From Humulus lupulus (taxonomy: Eukaryota > Streptophyta > Magnoliopsida > Rosales > Cannabaceae): 64,000 nt of DNA. The position numbers and the translations under genes were made by a program. Positions 45,144 to 58,400 of this stretch are shown here, one piece after another (within the stretch, counting starts at the first letter, position 1; each line of letters starts with the position of its first letter). The notes beneath the pieces are model-generated. The model worked only from the letters and a program-made list of their open reading frames with translations. It was not told where the DNA came from and made no database searches. The DNA lies in contig NC_084799.1 in assembly GCF_963169125.1 (NCBI RefSeq), forward strand, positions 65,518,643 to 65,582,642, in the 5' to 3' direction.

Positions 45144-46997
45144 TGATAGACCCAAAATGGGTACGTTTTAAATATTTATATCGCAAGCGCACGAATCGTA
45201 TATATAATATAGAGTTCGTGTAAGCAAGGATGTCGAACCCAAATGAGTTGTCTAAAATAAAAAAGAAAACTATTTTAAACCAACACTAATAAACTCTAAC
45301 ATAGCTCCAAAGATTGATGATGGGATATTGTGACAAGAAAATCAAATAAATGCAATAATAAAGAAATTGAAGAGAATATATATATAACTAAATTAATAAT
45401 TGTAAACAAGATGGTAGAAGAATGATTATAAAGATAATAGAATCCACAAAATATAAGTTCGATAATATTTATAAGTACATTGATTCACAAGTTTTAGTAA
45501 TAGTAGAAATTAATCAAACCATCACTTATTCAAATTAGATAAACTATATAAGCACAAGTTATTATAGAGATATAGGATTTTCTTCACTTATAAAATTATA
45601 ATTTCAAAGTATTTAGTGTGAATCAATCTAATGAAACAACAAAGAAATCAAAGAACATTACTTATAAGGCAAAACATAATATTTTTGCTCTAAGCTTGGA
45701 TGTGCTCAATTTAATGACACACCTTAATAAAAGAATATTATGATTTTGCACAAATGAAGAGCAAAGTGTAAATATGTTCCAACAATAAAAAATACAAGAT
45801 ATTAAAGATGAAAGAAGATATTTGAAGAATAAAATCCATAGACTTTATTGCACAAAATGAGAAATTAACATACAAAATAAACATTATCTAGTTACATATT
45901 GTTTCATCATCACCTTAATAATCTTAAAAAGATTAGAAACTCATAACTAGAACAGAAAAGACAAACCAAAAATTACAAACATAACTAGGAAAATTTGGAG
46001 AGCCCCCAAATTGTTCCTCTAAAAATAAATAGAAAATTAACCAAAAGAAGAAGAAGATAAAGAGAATGGAGTGTTCTTCAAATGTAGTAAGTGTGTAGTG
46101 TAGCCTAAAATGGTCTTCAAATCCCTTATTTATAGCAAAAAATAAAGTGTTAAAATAATCAACTTAAATTAATTAAATTGATTAAATAAAGTAAATATGG
46201 TATGTAGAGGTAAATTTTAGGGTGTAGGGATGATTTTGTGGTGAAATATGTAGGAAAGTTGGGTAAAAATTTGGCATTTTTGGACATTGAGACAAGGGGA
46301 TATTGTTGGGCTTAAGAGAGGAGGAGGCAACTGGGTTTGGTGGCTGTTGACAGCTGGGTCGTGGGGTGAAGGGGGGCAGGCGGCTGGGCCTGGGCCTGAG
46401 CTGGCCTAGCTAAGGCAGCTGGGGTGTGGGCCCGTGTGGGTTGAGGGGTGCAGTTGGAGGCTGGAGAGGCTTCGGGCCTAGGCTGGAGGGGCAGGCGCGG
46501 GCCCATAGGCTGGGAAGGGGCTGGCGTCTAGGCTAGGCTGATGAGCCAGGCGGGCCCAGGTAGGCTGGTGAGCCATTTCCTTTATTCTTTTCAAAAGTGC
46601 CATTTTTTTCTTTCTTTTTTCAGAATTTATATCCAAAAAATGCATCATAATTCCTACAAAATAAACATAAATTAAATTAAAACTAAAAATTTCCAATAAT
46701 AAAATATGCAACATAAGTTCTATGAAAATACTAATTGAAACCTAATTTACTTTGACATTTAAGCTCAATAAAATTACTTTTTTAACTTTTAATCTAACAA
46801 CACTAATTTCAAATAATTAAACTGCAACATATTACAATAAAATATCTATAAAAACATATAAAAATCTAAAAAATTACAATAAGACTAATAAATTCAAAAT
46901 TACTTAAAAACTTAATAAATTACTTAAAAATCTTAAGAACTAACCAACAATTAGTATATAAAATGTTATAAAATAACTATATTTTGTAGAGTTATCA
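45144..46997 (-). repeat. 3' LTR of gag-only element
   Basis: Plus strand TGATAGACCCAAAATGGG...GAGTTATCA, 1854 bases. GC-rich block at about 46310-46560. Matches 61229-63010. Confidence 0.92.
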
Positions 46998-47361
46998 CAC
47001 CCCCAAACTTAAAGTTTTGCTAGTCCTCAAGCAAAAGAAAATTAAAACATACAATTTTTTTTTTATTGGTGTTATCATAAGTATTTCCTCAAGAATTGCA
47101 CAAAGAAAACAGTTCTAAAAAAATTTATGAATATAGATTAAGCTTATCAAATAGTCAATCTTGATTTCTAAGATGATTTAAGCAATATTATTTTTCATAT
47201 AAACTTATAAGAAATAGAAGTGTTCTATTATGAAAAATATATATATATATATATAAATCTTAGAAAACTTAACCCAATAATTAAAAACAAAGCTTAACTA
47301 TTCATATTTTTAAGAGAACTGCAATTAAACTTTGTTAGGGTTTTTAGTTGGACATAAAAAA
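46998..47361 (-). other. 3' internal end and polypurine tract of gag-only element
   Basis: Minus-strand TTGAGGACTAGCAAAACTTTAAGTTTGGGGGTG ends at the 3' LTR (tract at 46998-47013). The rest is AT-rich, with an (AT)n run at about 47237-47256. It matches 4440-4784 of the deletion derivative. Confidence 0.8.
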
Positions 47362-48080
47362 TTTTGTATCCTAATTTTAGCTCGAGTCATTCACTCAGTT
47401 TGGGTACAACTGGCAAATAAATATACGAAGAAATAACCAAGGGAATGATATTTGCTTGTTATCCAAGTAAGCAACTCCAGTTTCACATGGGCACGTGTGG
47501 TGTTAGGCATCCTGGGTTAGCCCTCGCTACAAATGCGAAGGTTATAAAGTGTGAGCCATAATATTCAAACAGCTGTTGAAGTACGAGCTCAGAGAGATAT
47601 CCAGCTCGTGATAACTCAAATATATTGCGTACCCGCGGATCCCCAAAGACTCGGGTCCCATTATACGATTATTTATAACCAGGCTGTCATAATTAATGTC
47701 TCAGATATTAGGAGACCATTTACTTTGTGATCAAATCATTTCCCAATATAAATGAGAATTGTTTGTATTAAATGTAATAAATATGTAAATCTGTGATTGA
47801 CTCACGCGGTTACCCAAACCTGTCCATGAAATTTCTCTATAAATACTGAGAATATTGGACAGGAAAATGGACCAATTATTCTGTAATACTGAAACTCTGC
47901 CAAAATATAGAGAGAAACAACAATAATATAGACTTTTGGACTAGGAGGATTTTAACCACTGAACCACGTAAAAGATTTGTGTTCTTGTGAATTCATTTCA
48001 TCTTTCGTTACGATTTATTACTAAGCACTAATCAACCTTATTATTTCTTAATACACTGTTGGCAAAAAACCGCATCAATA
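47362..48080 (+). repeat. 5' LTR of Tat element
   Basis: Pairs with 58676-59396. The outermost bases are mutated (TTTTGTA for TGTTGTA, and CAATA for CAACA). Contains CTCTATAAATACTGAG promoter near 47839. Confidence 0.88.
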
Positions 48081-48083
48081 GTT

Positions 48084-48101
48084 TGGTGTTTCCGTTGAGA
48101 G
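48084..48101 (+). promoter_or_regulatory. Candidate primer-binding site of Tat element
   Basis: TTGGTGTTTCCGTTGAGA right after the LTR stands where the primer site belongs. I cannot assign the tRNA with confidence. Confidence 0.45.
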
Positions 48102-48142
48102 GGAAATTAGTGCTTTCATCAAAATCCCAATCAAATCTCATC

Positions 48143-50485
48143 ATGGTGCTCACTCGCTCAATGCACGACAATGAGATAGAACAACCTGGTGGGGAGGAGG
48201 CCCATCATACCGCTATTTAAAACGAGCATGGCCCTGAAGTCCAGTAACGTCCAGGAAAGCAACCGGCAGGTCACGACGATACTGGGAGTTCGACGTCATT
48301 GCCATTGAGTCCAAACCCAAACTACTTAACTGCAGTTGAGTTGGAAAATATGTAGTTAAGAAGCCATCTTGCTAAGGAAAATAGGCAAATTGAGGAGGTT
48401 TTGGCTCGGTTACCCCTTCTTGCAACCGACATTAATGTCAGAAAGAGGCAAAGTGGGGTCTCATAAGTCTCACAGGAATAATTGATCCAAACCAAGTCGG
48501 CTAGTCAGAACTGCCACCCCAAGTTCTGTGTCTACAGTGCGAGATCGCCAAAAAGCTCAACCTAGTGGCCCTCATAGGGGTCATCAACATGTCAGTCGAT
48601 TCGTTAGAACCGCAACCCCAAGTTCGGTGCCTCCTTCACAAGCGCCTAGGAATGTTCCAGCAAACCCTCTTGTGTCAAGATCGGATCGCCAGGTGCAGAG
48701 AGCTAGAAATAATGGAGCAGAACAGAGGTGGGCTAATTTAGTTCGCCCTGATGGGACAAGGATTGCCTTGCTAGTTAGGCATCCCCCGTCACCCATATGA
48801 CATCCGATGCCACCTCGTCCTACACGGGACATTCCAGCTTATGGAGACAGCAGGAGAAATCCTCCTCCTTTTGCCCATACCTATATCCCACGGACATGTG
48901 TCGAAAATCCAGATCCTCGGCCTCAACCACGAGCTGTAAGCTTTGAAAATGGAAGTTATTGGACTACAAGTCATCGAAGTGGTAGGTCCAAAGGCGATCT
49001 GAGAAATCATCTGAGTTCGGAACAAAGCCCTCGATACGATTCATAGCCTGATCTTCGTGATCATCTGAATTCACAAAGAATAAATTCAGCTCAGGATGAG
49101 GATGTTAGTTATACTCATCGAGAGGGAGGTCCTTCCATAGTACGTGATAATAGGAATGCCCCACCAAACCAAGCTCGAGCTTGGAGGGACAATAACCCAT
49201 AAAACACGTACGATAGGATGGGAGCTGTTGAACAACCCCAAAATAACCTAGGGACCAAACCCTCGAGAGGCTAGCTCAGATGGAGGAGCAAATGAAGAAG
49301 CTTTTATCTGGAAAAGATAAAGACGATTGTGACTCAGAGCATGAGCTCGAGATTTTCGCTCCAAATATTGCGACAACCACATATCCGGTGGGCTTCAAAA
49401 TGCCACACTTGTCAAAGTTTGACGGAGATGGGGATCCGTCTGATCACCTTGGGATGTTTAACACCATGATGATGGCCCACAACGTCGGACTCGATATAAG
49501 GTGCATTTTATTCCCCTAAACTTTGATTGGGCCAACCAGGCAGTGGTTTAAACAGTATAAGAGGCATTCAATTAGCTCGTGGAAGAAGTTTTCTGCTGAT
49601 TTCAAGAGAGCATTCAGGGCTTCCTAGATAGCTCAGGTTAAGGCTGATTCATTAGCTAATGTAAAGCAGCAACCTGGCGAATTGTTAAAGGCATATCTAA
49701 GTAGGTTTGCCAATGTCGCTGCACGAGCTAGAGATGCCGACGATAGCTCCAAGCTCATGGCAATGAGGATGGGAGTCCTTATTGGAGGAGACCTGTGGTA
49801 AGAATTACAAAGAAAATGAGGTAATAGTGTGGACGAGTTCTTGGCACAAGCTCAAAGATGGGTTAACTTGGAAGAGGCGCGATCTTCTGTCGTAGGAACC
49901 AGCCAAATCCCTGTCCAGCCCGTTGGAGCAGTAATAGATGTTGCAGCTACAGCTCAAACCGTTGCCCAGAATAACCAAGGGGGAAATAATAAGAGGAAGG
50001 GAAATGGTGAGGGCGACCAGAGCGGAACAAAGAAAAATAAGTCCGCGGAGAAATTCAAACATGTTTACACAACTTATACCGACCTCACGGATACTAGAGA
50101 GCGCATCTTCTTAGCCATTTCTACTCGCCTTCCATGGAAGAAGCCAGAACCATTGAAAAACCAAAGAGCGAAGATAGATCCTTTGGAATTCTGCCGATTC
50201 CACAATGATATCGATCATAACACTGATGATTGTAGACAGTTGAAGGATGAGACTGAGACCTTCATCAGGGAAGGACCTTTGGCCCAATACGCCCAAAATC
50301 AAGTGGTCCCTAGTCAGCCCACTGGAAAAAAACCCTCCATCAGCTCCATCAGCTCCAATGAATCAAGCCGGAGCTCAAGCGAATTAGGACGACCCTCCTC
50401 CGATAATAGGAGGAGATATAGCCACCATTTCAGGAGGACCTCATCTGGCAGGCACGAGCAGAGGTGCCCAGAAGAGGTACATTAA
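48143..50485 (+). pseudogene. Tat gag
   Basis: Starts MVLTRSMHDNEIEQ at 48143 with an early stop. Gag core from about 49385: GFKMPHLSKFDGDGDPSDHL, IGPTRQWFKQYK, FSADFKRAF, LANVKQQPGELLKAYLSRFANVA, a retrotransposon gag family capsid. Then VDEFLAQAQRWVNLEEA (49829), and a nucleocapsid-like CRFHNDIDHNTDDCRQLKDE (50191-50250) with CX3HX4HX4C spacing. Stops at about 49519, 49626, 49800 and 49820 make it inactive. Confidence 0.85.
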
Positions 50486-50507
50486 CGAACTGAAATCCCA
50501 TAACAGA

Positions 50508-51540
50508 GTGGAATTCATCCCGGAACAGCGGTTAACAAAACAACAGCGATTGGAAAAACAACCAATCATTTTTACAGAAGAAGATGCTAGCCATGTCCAG
50601 TTCCCACATAACGATCCTTTGGTCGTAACCGTTCAGCTCGCCAAACGGAGAGTACAGAGGATACTAGTAGATAACAAGAGTTCTGTGAATCTACTTTTTA
50701 GGTCCACCTTGGAAAAAATGGGTTTGTTTGTAACCGAGCTGAAGGCGACCTCAATGATTCTATATGGGTTTTCTGGTGAAGGGTCGGTTGCCATTGAAAC
50801 GATCGAATTAGTAGTAACATTGGGAGAAGGTTCACGAACTGTCTCCAAGCTGCTTGAGTTCATGGTAATTGACTGTCCAACCACATACAATGCGATTTTG
50901 GGTCGTCCTGCGTTGATGGCATTTGAAACCATACCCTCTATCCGCCACCTAGCAATCAAGTTCCCCTCGGCTGCGAGAATATGCACCATTAGGGGCAATC
51001 AACTCGCTACCAGGGAATGCTATAGCATTTATATGAAGGGAAAATCACAACCCAGGCAGCAAGCTATGGCCATAAGTGATGGAGGTGAGGAGTCTCAGGA
51101 AGTGGAAGTTACTTGTGGGGCGGAAGAACCTCAAGAAGCAAAGGATAGCGATGTCGTCCCACGTGATGACATTGACCCACGAATGGGCGAGGACAGGTCA
51201 AAGCTCCAGGCCATTGAGGAGATTGAGGAAGTAAGTATAGACCCCAAAGAAGCTTCAAGAGTAGTTAACATTGGAAAAAATCTTGATGATGTAAGGAAGA
51301 ATGAGCTGATCAATTTCTTACAAGAGAATATGGACGTCTTCGCCTGGTCACACGAGGACATGGTGGGAATAAGCCAAAGTGTGATCATGCACACTCTAAA
51401 CTTGGACAAGAACGTGCTTGCAAAATCCCAAAAACAGAGGCATTTGGAATAATCTGAGCCGAAGCACTGCAGGAAGAAGTAGCTCGACTGCTAAAGTGTG
51501 GGTTTATTCGTGAAGCAAAATACCCGATCTGGGTTACCAA
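50508..51540 (+). pseudogene. Tat protease and pre-RT linker
   Basis: An open frame of 314 codons (50508-51452). Protease motif RRVQRILVDNKSSVNLLF (about 50645; canonical VDxGSSA, here DNKSS) and TTYNAILGRPALMAF (50882) fix the domain. An acidic linker, then NELINFLQENMDVFAWSHEDM (51300-51360), HTLNLDKN, the usual lead-in to Tat RT. A stop at 51450, then ALQEEVARLLK-like sequence and YPIWVTNPV at 51540. From there the sequence jumps into RNase H. Confidence 0.87.
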
Positions 51541-51898
51541 TCCCGTGCAGGCCATCCAGTGCTATAGCGATTCTCAGCTCGTGGTTAATCAAGTGTTGGG
51601 AGAGTATCAAGCTCGAGGCACCAAGATGGCGGCTTACCTAACTAAGGTGAAGGGGGAGCTATTCGAATTTAAGTACAGTATTGTTGAACAGATACCTTGC
51701 GAGCATAATTCTAATGCTGATGTTTTGGCAAGGCTTGCCACCACCAAGGAAGTTGAGACCTTGAATGTAGTGCCAGTAGAGTTCTTGGAGAGTCCGAGAG
51801 TGACAAAAAAAAAAAAAGTAAAGGTCGAGATGATCGACACAAAACCGACCTGGATGACCCCCATAATGGAATACCTCACAACAGGAAGGCTATCCTAG
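51541..51898 (+). pseudogene. Tat RNase H C-terminal part, fused to the RT entry
   Basis: After NPV the sequence reads VQAIQCYSDSQLVVNQVLGEYQARGTKM, the second half of RNase H (catalytic Asp in YSDSQL), then EFKYSIVEQIPCEHNSNADVLARLA (51675-51740). The entire RT core and the first half of RNase H are absent, and the joint leaves the frame open (354-base frame from 51545). An A-rich slippage run (51807-51819) follows. Confidence 0.85.
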
Positions 51899-53090
51899 GA
51901 AAGAAAAGATGCAAGGAAAATACTATATCAAGCTCCGAGGTATGTGATACTGGATGGGACATTGTACCGACGTGGTCATTCATTGCCTCTCCTACGGTGT
52001 ATTCGGCCCGAGGAGGCTAAAACCATTTTGTAGGAAGTGCATGGAGGCTTTTGTTGAGATCATGCTATGGGGAAAAATCTAGCACTGAAAATATTGAGGC
52101 CGGGCTATTTTTGGCCCTCTTTAACAAAAGATTCCATCTCGTATGTTCAGAAATGCGACAAATGCCAACACTTCGCCATAGTTGCTCGAGCTGCTCCAGT
52201 CGAGCTAACGATGATCTCATCCTCCTGGCCATTTGCAGTGTGGGGAATCGACTAATAGGGTCCCTACCTATGGGCAAGGGAGGAGTTCGTTACGCGGTGG
52301 TGGCAATTGACTATTTCATGAAGTGGGTAGAAGCCGAGCCTTTGGCAACCATCACTTCAAAGAAAGTCTTGGACTTTGTGGTGAAGAGTATTGTATGTCG
52401 GTTTGGGCTTCCTAAAAAGATCGTGTTAGACAATGGGACATCGGTCGATAGTGATCTCTTCACTAACTTCTGTGAAAAATATGACATTCTTAAGAGCTTC
52501 TCCTCAGTAGCGTATCCACAGGCCAATGGACAGGTCGAGGATGTGAAAAAAACCCTAAAGGCGAGCCTTAAGAAGAGGCTAGACGAGGCCAAAGGAGTAT
52601 GGCCCGAATAGCTCCCGCAAGTACTTTGGGCATACCGAACTTCTCACAGAACCTCCACAGGACACACTCCTTTCTCCTTAACTTTTGGAAGCGAGGTCGT
52701 CCTTCCAGTTGAAGCCATGGTAACCACTCACAGGCAAAGGACATTTATCCAGGAATGGAATGATGAACTACTTACCGCATCTCTCAACCTGATTGATGAG
52801 AAACGAGAGGATTCGTAGTTACAACTCGCCCATTATCAACAAAATATCACTCGTTACTTTAATTCTAAAGTCAAGAGGCGTAGGTTCGGATTGGGTGACC
52901 TGGTTCTCTGAAGGGTCTTTTTGGTGAATAAGGATCCCAAGGACGGTGTTTGGGCCCGAACTGGGAGGGACCATATCAGATCGTGGAGATTCTGCGTGAA
53001 GGAACCTTCAAGATAGCTTGGCTGAATGGGGAGATAGTCCCACGGACATGGAACACCATGCATTTAAAAAAGTATTATCAGTAGTACCAT
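51899..53090 (+). pseudogene. Tat integrase
   Basis: YVILDGTLYRRG (51940), EVHGGFC and the HHCC finger (YVQKCDKCQHFA, 52140), WGIDLIG (first Asp, about 52245-52260 across a frame change), DYFMKWVEAEPL (52309), IVLDNGTSVDS (second Asp, 52423), AYPQANGQVEDVKK (third catalytic Glu, 52511-52550). A C-terminal domain follows with KVKRRRFGLGDLVL (52870). Stops near 51897, 52032, 52068, 52609 and 52818. All three catalytic residues can still be recognised, but the frame is broken. Confidence 0.85.
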
Positions 53091-53280
53091 TATCCATGTA
53101 AGGCTTAAGTATAAAAGCCATTTGATTAAATAATAGATGGATTTTTAAATAATTTTTTCTTGTTAAGGTTGTATCAGCTCGCGTATTTAATGTTTGTAAA
53201 AGCAACCGAGAAAGTTTCTCATTCTGGTTACTTGGGGGGCATATAACCCAAGATGGGTCAGAGTAAGATCATTGGATAAG

Positions 53281-53625
53281 TTGAAATTACTTAAAATCCT
53301 GGATACAACCAGGTCTGAAACTTAGAAGCTTGGAAAATTGATTATTCGACGATTTTTTAAGAGCTCGAGATGTCAATAAACCTAGCACGAACTAAGTTTA
53401 AATTACTTAAAACCTTGGATACAACCAGGTCAAAAACTTAGAAGCTTGGAAAATTGAGTATTCGATGTCTTTTTAAGAGCTTGAGATGTCAATAAACCTA
53501 GCATGAACTCAATTTTAATCATTTAAAACCCTGGATACAACCAGGTCCAAAACTTCCAAAGTTGGGAAAAAAATCTAACACGAACTAAGTTTAAATTATT
53601 TAAAATCCCGGATATAACCGGGTAC
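53281..53625. repeat. Tandem repeat, about 116-base unit, 3' of integrase
   Basis: Units start at about 53281, 53397, 53511 and 53590 (the last offset by about 79, so shortened). Each carries TTAAAAYCCTGGATACAACC, and most also AACTTAGAAGCTTGGAAAATTG. Such satellite-like repeats in the 3' region are characteristic of Tat elements. Confidence 0.85.
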
Positions 53626-53898
53626 AAGACCAGATTCTTAACAGGTATGCTACAAATCAACACACAAAACTCGAATATAACCGAGCTCAAAATATCTATC
53701 CCGATCTAAAAATCGATTCCTAAAATGTCGAATGTACAAGTCTAAGGAGTCATAAACATGAGAGATAATAAAGGAAAGATAAATAGATAAAAAGTTAGAT
53801 ATACATTGAAAATAAAATTATCCCGAGGAGAAAAACCTCGAACTGAGCCCAAGGGCAATTGTTTACAAACAAATAAAAAAAACCAAAAGGAAAAAGGG

Positions 53899-56800
53899 TG
53901 TCACTGAGCTCCTCCAGGTCGCTCTAAGGATGTAACCTCCTCGCCATCCTCCTCGCCTGCTGCAGAAGCCTCCCCTGTTTCTGACGGTTCTTGCAAAATT
54001 CGAGCCTTCAATTTTTCAAGGTACGAATTCCACAGCTCAGGAGCCGAAGAAAAGTTCCCATCCTGGTTAAAGGCCCAGCAATGGTACATCATATCCTCCA
54101 TGGACGACAATGAGGCCGCCCTCTCGTCTTTGACTGCGGCTTCGGCCTCGAGCAGTTTAGCTTTGGCTCCATCAACCTCGGCCTGAAGTTGTGCATTTTG
54201 AGCCTCGAGGGTAGTCAAGGCAGTCTTCGCAGCCATCTCACTTTCTTAGGACGAGGCAAGAGCAGCCTTGACCTCGTGTTCATTTTTATGAGCAGCCGCC
54301 AATGAAGTTTTGGCAACCTGCTCGGCTACTTGAGCGGCTGTCAAGGTAGTATTGGCGGCGTTTAATTCAGCCTGAAGCTCATCATTTCTAGCCCTAGCAC
54401 GGGCTATACTACAATATTGAGCCAAGATAGACTGCAAAATAACAAGGCAAGTCAGATATATCCTTAGACGCAATAAAAAGAAAGATGTCACCAAGGAAGG
54501 ATAACTTACAGTAAGGTCCATCCCCATGGATAACTCCAGGACGTTCTCCGGGCTCTGCTCCTCAATAGTCCTCAAGTCTCTTAAGCTGGCCCTATAGGCG
54601 TGCCCCACCATATGGCTCGCCGTCTCGTAAATGATCCCTCGAAAGGCTTCAGGGATTTTCTCTAGATGCTGGGGATCCTACTGGTATTTGAAAGGTCGCA
54701 GCTGGGACAGGGGGAGCTGGAGGATCACCTTGTATCACTTGGGCTCGAGGAGGCACAAATCGGGGCGGAGGAGGAGGAGGAAGAACCCTTCTATCAACAA
54801 CAGAAGACACCGGAGCTGTCGAGCTCGTGCCTTTCCCCTTAGCAGGGGATTTTGAGGCATTTCCTGCTGCCGGAGGGGCCTTCTTCGTAGATTTGGGCCT
54901 CTTCACAATGGGGCCTGAGCCAGTTTTCCCAGTCTGGAGGGCAGTACAAAGGTCAAGAGCTTCGGTTTGTTCCATCTCTTCGCCTGAAAAGAACAAAAGG
55001 GGATTAGTTCACAAATAAAGTAAAAAAACATATACAAGGAAAGAAAATAAATGAAGATCCTACCCTCCGGGTTGGGGGAGGAGTCTATAATCATGACATC
55101 CGACCTTGGGGCTACTGGAGTAGAGGGAGAGTCTACGACTAGTAATTCTGGGATCCTATGAGGTTCAGGCTCAGGTTCCTCCTCGGGACTAGATTCCTCT
55201 ACATATTGTCTAAATCCAGGGGCAAAGGCACCCTGGAGCAGAGAAGAACAGGACCTACGGTTGGTCCCATACTCCTAAAAAATGGCGGACCTAAAATTTA
55301 AGATATTGTCAACAACTACTATGCCCTTAGGGTAACTACTGTCATGGCATACCACTAGGTGGTCTATGCATTGGAGCAGGGTTACATTATGATCTGGGTT
55401 ATCAGGATGATGATGGACGAGCTGACTTGGGTTAAATTGAACTAACCTAAAATCAGCAACAACCCTATCTAATTCCCTATAGGGGTATGGGTTACCTTGG
55501 CCGGAGGGGCTGGCTACTGCCCCTGATGCAACACGGTCTAAATTAGGTTCCCGAACAGCCTCAGGAACCCCCCTTTTCCATACAAGAGGCACCTCTTCCT
55601 CTTCCTCATCATTGCCTTTGGTGGCTGGCAAGGCCTTCTCTTGAGAGGATGGGAGCTTGTGGATTACCAGGAGGGTAGTGATAACTCTACAAAATAGAGT
55701 TATTTTATCACTTTTTATGTGCTAATTGTTGCTTAATTCTTGAGTTTTTAATTGATTTATTAAGTTTTTAAGTAATTTTGAATTTATTAGGTTTATTTTA
55801 ATTTTATATATTTTTGTGTATTTTTATAGTTATATTATTGTAAAATATTATAGTTTAATTATTTAAAATTAATATTGTTAAGTTAGGAGTAAAAAGATGC
55901 AATTTTGAGCTTAAATGTTTAAGTAAATTAAATTTTAATTAATATTTTCATTGAATTTTTGTTGTATATTTCATTATTGAAAATATTTAGTTTTAATTTA
56001 ATTTATGTTTGTTTTATAGGGAATTTTTTGTATGTTATTTGCTCTTGAAAAACAAGAAGAATGGTGAAAAAAATGGCATTTCTGTAAAGGGAAAGTAAGG
56101 AAAGTGGCATTTTTCTCCAGGCCCAAGCCAGGCCCACGCCTGCCTCCATTCAGCCATTGGGCCTGCCTCTTGCCCAGCCAGCCGTGGCCCACCTACCTCC
56201 TGAAGCACTCCCATGCTTGACCAGCCATGCATCAACGCCTAAGCACTCCATCCTTCAGCAATCCTCTCCACGCTGCCACCTGTCCAGCTGTCCCAAGCCT
56301 TCAACATTCATCCAACTAAATCACATGCTGCCATCTCACTTCAGCAAAGAAGGCCCAACCCAGCAAGCAGCCACAAGACTCCAAGCACCAACAATTCGGC
56401 CCAAAATAGCCACACAAAGACAGCCACAATCTTTTGCCTAAACCAGCTGCCAAATAGCCACCAAAATGCCAAAAATCATGTTTTTCATTCCGAATATTTT
56501 TCACTCAAATATCAATTCACTCTTCCCTATTTTTCTTACCTAAATAAACATTCCTAATTCATTTTTTTTACCCTAGCTTTTCACTAATATTTTACCCAAC
56601 CAAACATTTCATCTTTCCAATACTCTTACACTTACTCTATTTATCCTACCACTTCCCAACACAATTAAATTAATCAATTTATTTATTTTAATTTGATTAA
56701 TTTAATCTCCATATTTTGCCTATAAATAGAGTCTTGTAAGACCATTTGGAGGGCTCTTCTTCTTCATCTTTTCAACATCTTCTACACATATTTTTCTCTC

Positions 56801-58330
56801 TTCTTCTACCATTTTCATCTTTTGAAGAGCATGTCAAGTATGTTATTTTGTAATTTTTATTTCAATCTAGTTATGAGCTTCTAATCTTTTTCAAAGATTA
56901 TTAAGATGATGATGAAGCAAAATATAACTAGATAGTATTTTTTGTTGTATGTTGATTTCCCATTTGTACAACATTGTTTATGGATTTTTCTATCAAAGAT
57001 ATGCATTTTTCATCTATTATTGATTGTTAAAGCATATTACACTTAGCTCTTCATTATGCAAAAATATGATATTCTTTTATTAAATGTTTTTCATTAAATT
57101 GTTCACATCTAATTCTTAGAGCATAAGTATCATATTTTGCCTAAACATAATCTCTTTGATTTTTTGTAGTTTCATTAGGTTGTAACACAACTAATGCTTA
57201 GAAATTATATCTTATATAAGTGAAGAAAAAAATCCTACATTTTTGAAAGAGTAACTTGTGCTTGAATAGAAAATATATTTTGAAAAAATATATAGTGTGA
57301 TTTATTTCAACTATATCAAAACTTGGGAATCAATATACTTATAAATACTATTGAACTTGCATTTTGTGGATTCTAAAATCTTAATAATCTTATTTTACAT
57401 ATCTCATTTAAAAACCATTTTTATCATTAATATTTTTATTACTTGTCTTTTATTTTTCTAAAACAAAATCTCATCAAATATTTGGAACTAGGTTAGAATA
57501 TTCTTGCTTTGTTTGAAATAGTTTCTTTTGATGTTAGTCAACTCCCATGGGTTCGACCTCGTACTTACATGAACATTATATTTCGAAACGATTCGTGCAC
57601 TTGCGAGTTTAAATATTAAAACACCCTCTTTTGGGATCAACAGGTAGCCTGAGTCCTTAAGGCCAACGTCTGGCCTTTGCCAATCAACTGACACGCCAGC
57701 ATCGTGACATCATTCACAACCTGGCGATAGTCCTTCTCGCTAGGTGGAAGCTCAGACAAAGTCTCGTATTAACCCCCGAGGGCCACGAACTTCGCCGTCC
57801 TCGCAAATATGGCTGCACGAGAAATAAACTCATTTAAAACATGTATAAGGGAAAATATCTTAAAAAGAATAAAATTTCACGAGCTGAGGTCAGAGAATAA
57901 AGAACTTACGAGGACGGTTGAAGTATCTGTGCTCGCAATTCTGGAACCCATTTGACATAAAGAACAAGTCTTTATAGTCGTTGGGGTGGCTGGGAAGCTC
58001 AATGATGGGAGCAGAGTTGGGGAATCTGGTGAGATAGTATAACCCGTCACCTTGAACTCTCTATTCTGGGCTAGCCTTGAGGCAGAAAAAATATAGGATG
58101 TCTGCCGGAGTGGGGACCTCCCACTCATGCTTAAAAAATAAATATTTCAGCCCTGCCAAAAGTCTATAAGAATTTGGGGGGAGCAGAAATGGAGCCAACT
58201 TCACGAAGATCAAAAAGTCCGCGAAGTATTAGTCCAATGGGAGAAAGGCTCCTACCTTCAGGTGTTCGTCACTCCAGGCCGCGAAGGATACAGGATACAG
58301 TGAATGAGTTTTGGGGATTTCTAGGAAAGG
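53899..58330 (-). pseudogene. Antisense spliced gene of the Tat element (plant transposon-protein type)
   Basis: Read against the element. Exon 1 (about 58330-57910) encodes DEHLKVGAFLPLD, LAPFLLPPNSYRLLAGLKYL, PTPADILYFFCLK, GLYYLTRFPN and FFMSNGFQNCEHRYF, a pattern known from plant gypsy-associated proteins (PF04195-like, by memory of the pattern). A donor CTC/GTAAG at 57909 and acceptor TGCAG/CC at 57812 bound intron 1. Exon 2 (IFARTAKFVALGG..., then VVNDVTMLACQLIG) runs on across the nested LTR (55679-57642) into the acidic 118-codon frame 55631-55275. A further intron is likely at 55066-54987, then a Pro/Lys-rich exon, an intron at about 54509-54432, and an Ala-rich coiled coil ending in a TGA at 53899-53901. 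About four stops and one frameshift (near 54665) show decay. The function of the product is unknown. Confidence 0.7.
55679..57642 (+). mobile_element. Solo LTR, TGATAACTC family, nested in the antisense gene
   Basis: 1964 bases, TGATAACTCTACAAAATAG...GGGATCAACA, with perfect GGTAG duplications (55674-55678 and 57643-57647). GC-rich block at about 56100-56460, CTATAAATA promoter near 56720. Removing it rejoins the antisense frame (ALRTQATLLVIHKLPS). Confidence 0.92.
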
Positions 58331-58400
58331 AGGAAGTTTCGAGAGTGTAGAAGAGGAGAAATTTTGAATGAAAGGTGGTGAAGTCTGAAATTGCCTAGCC

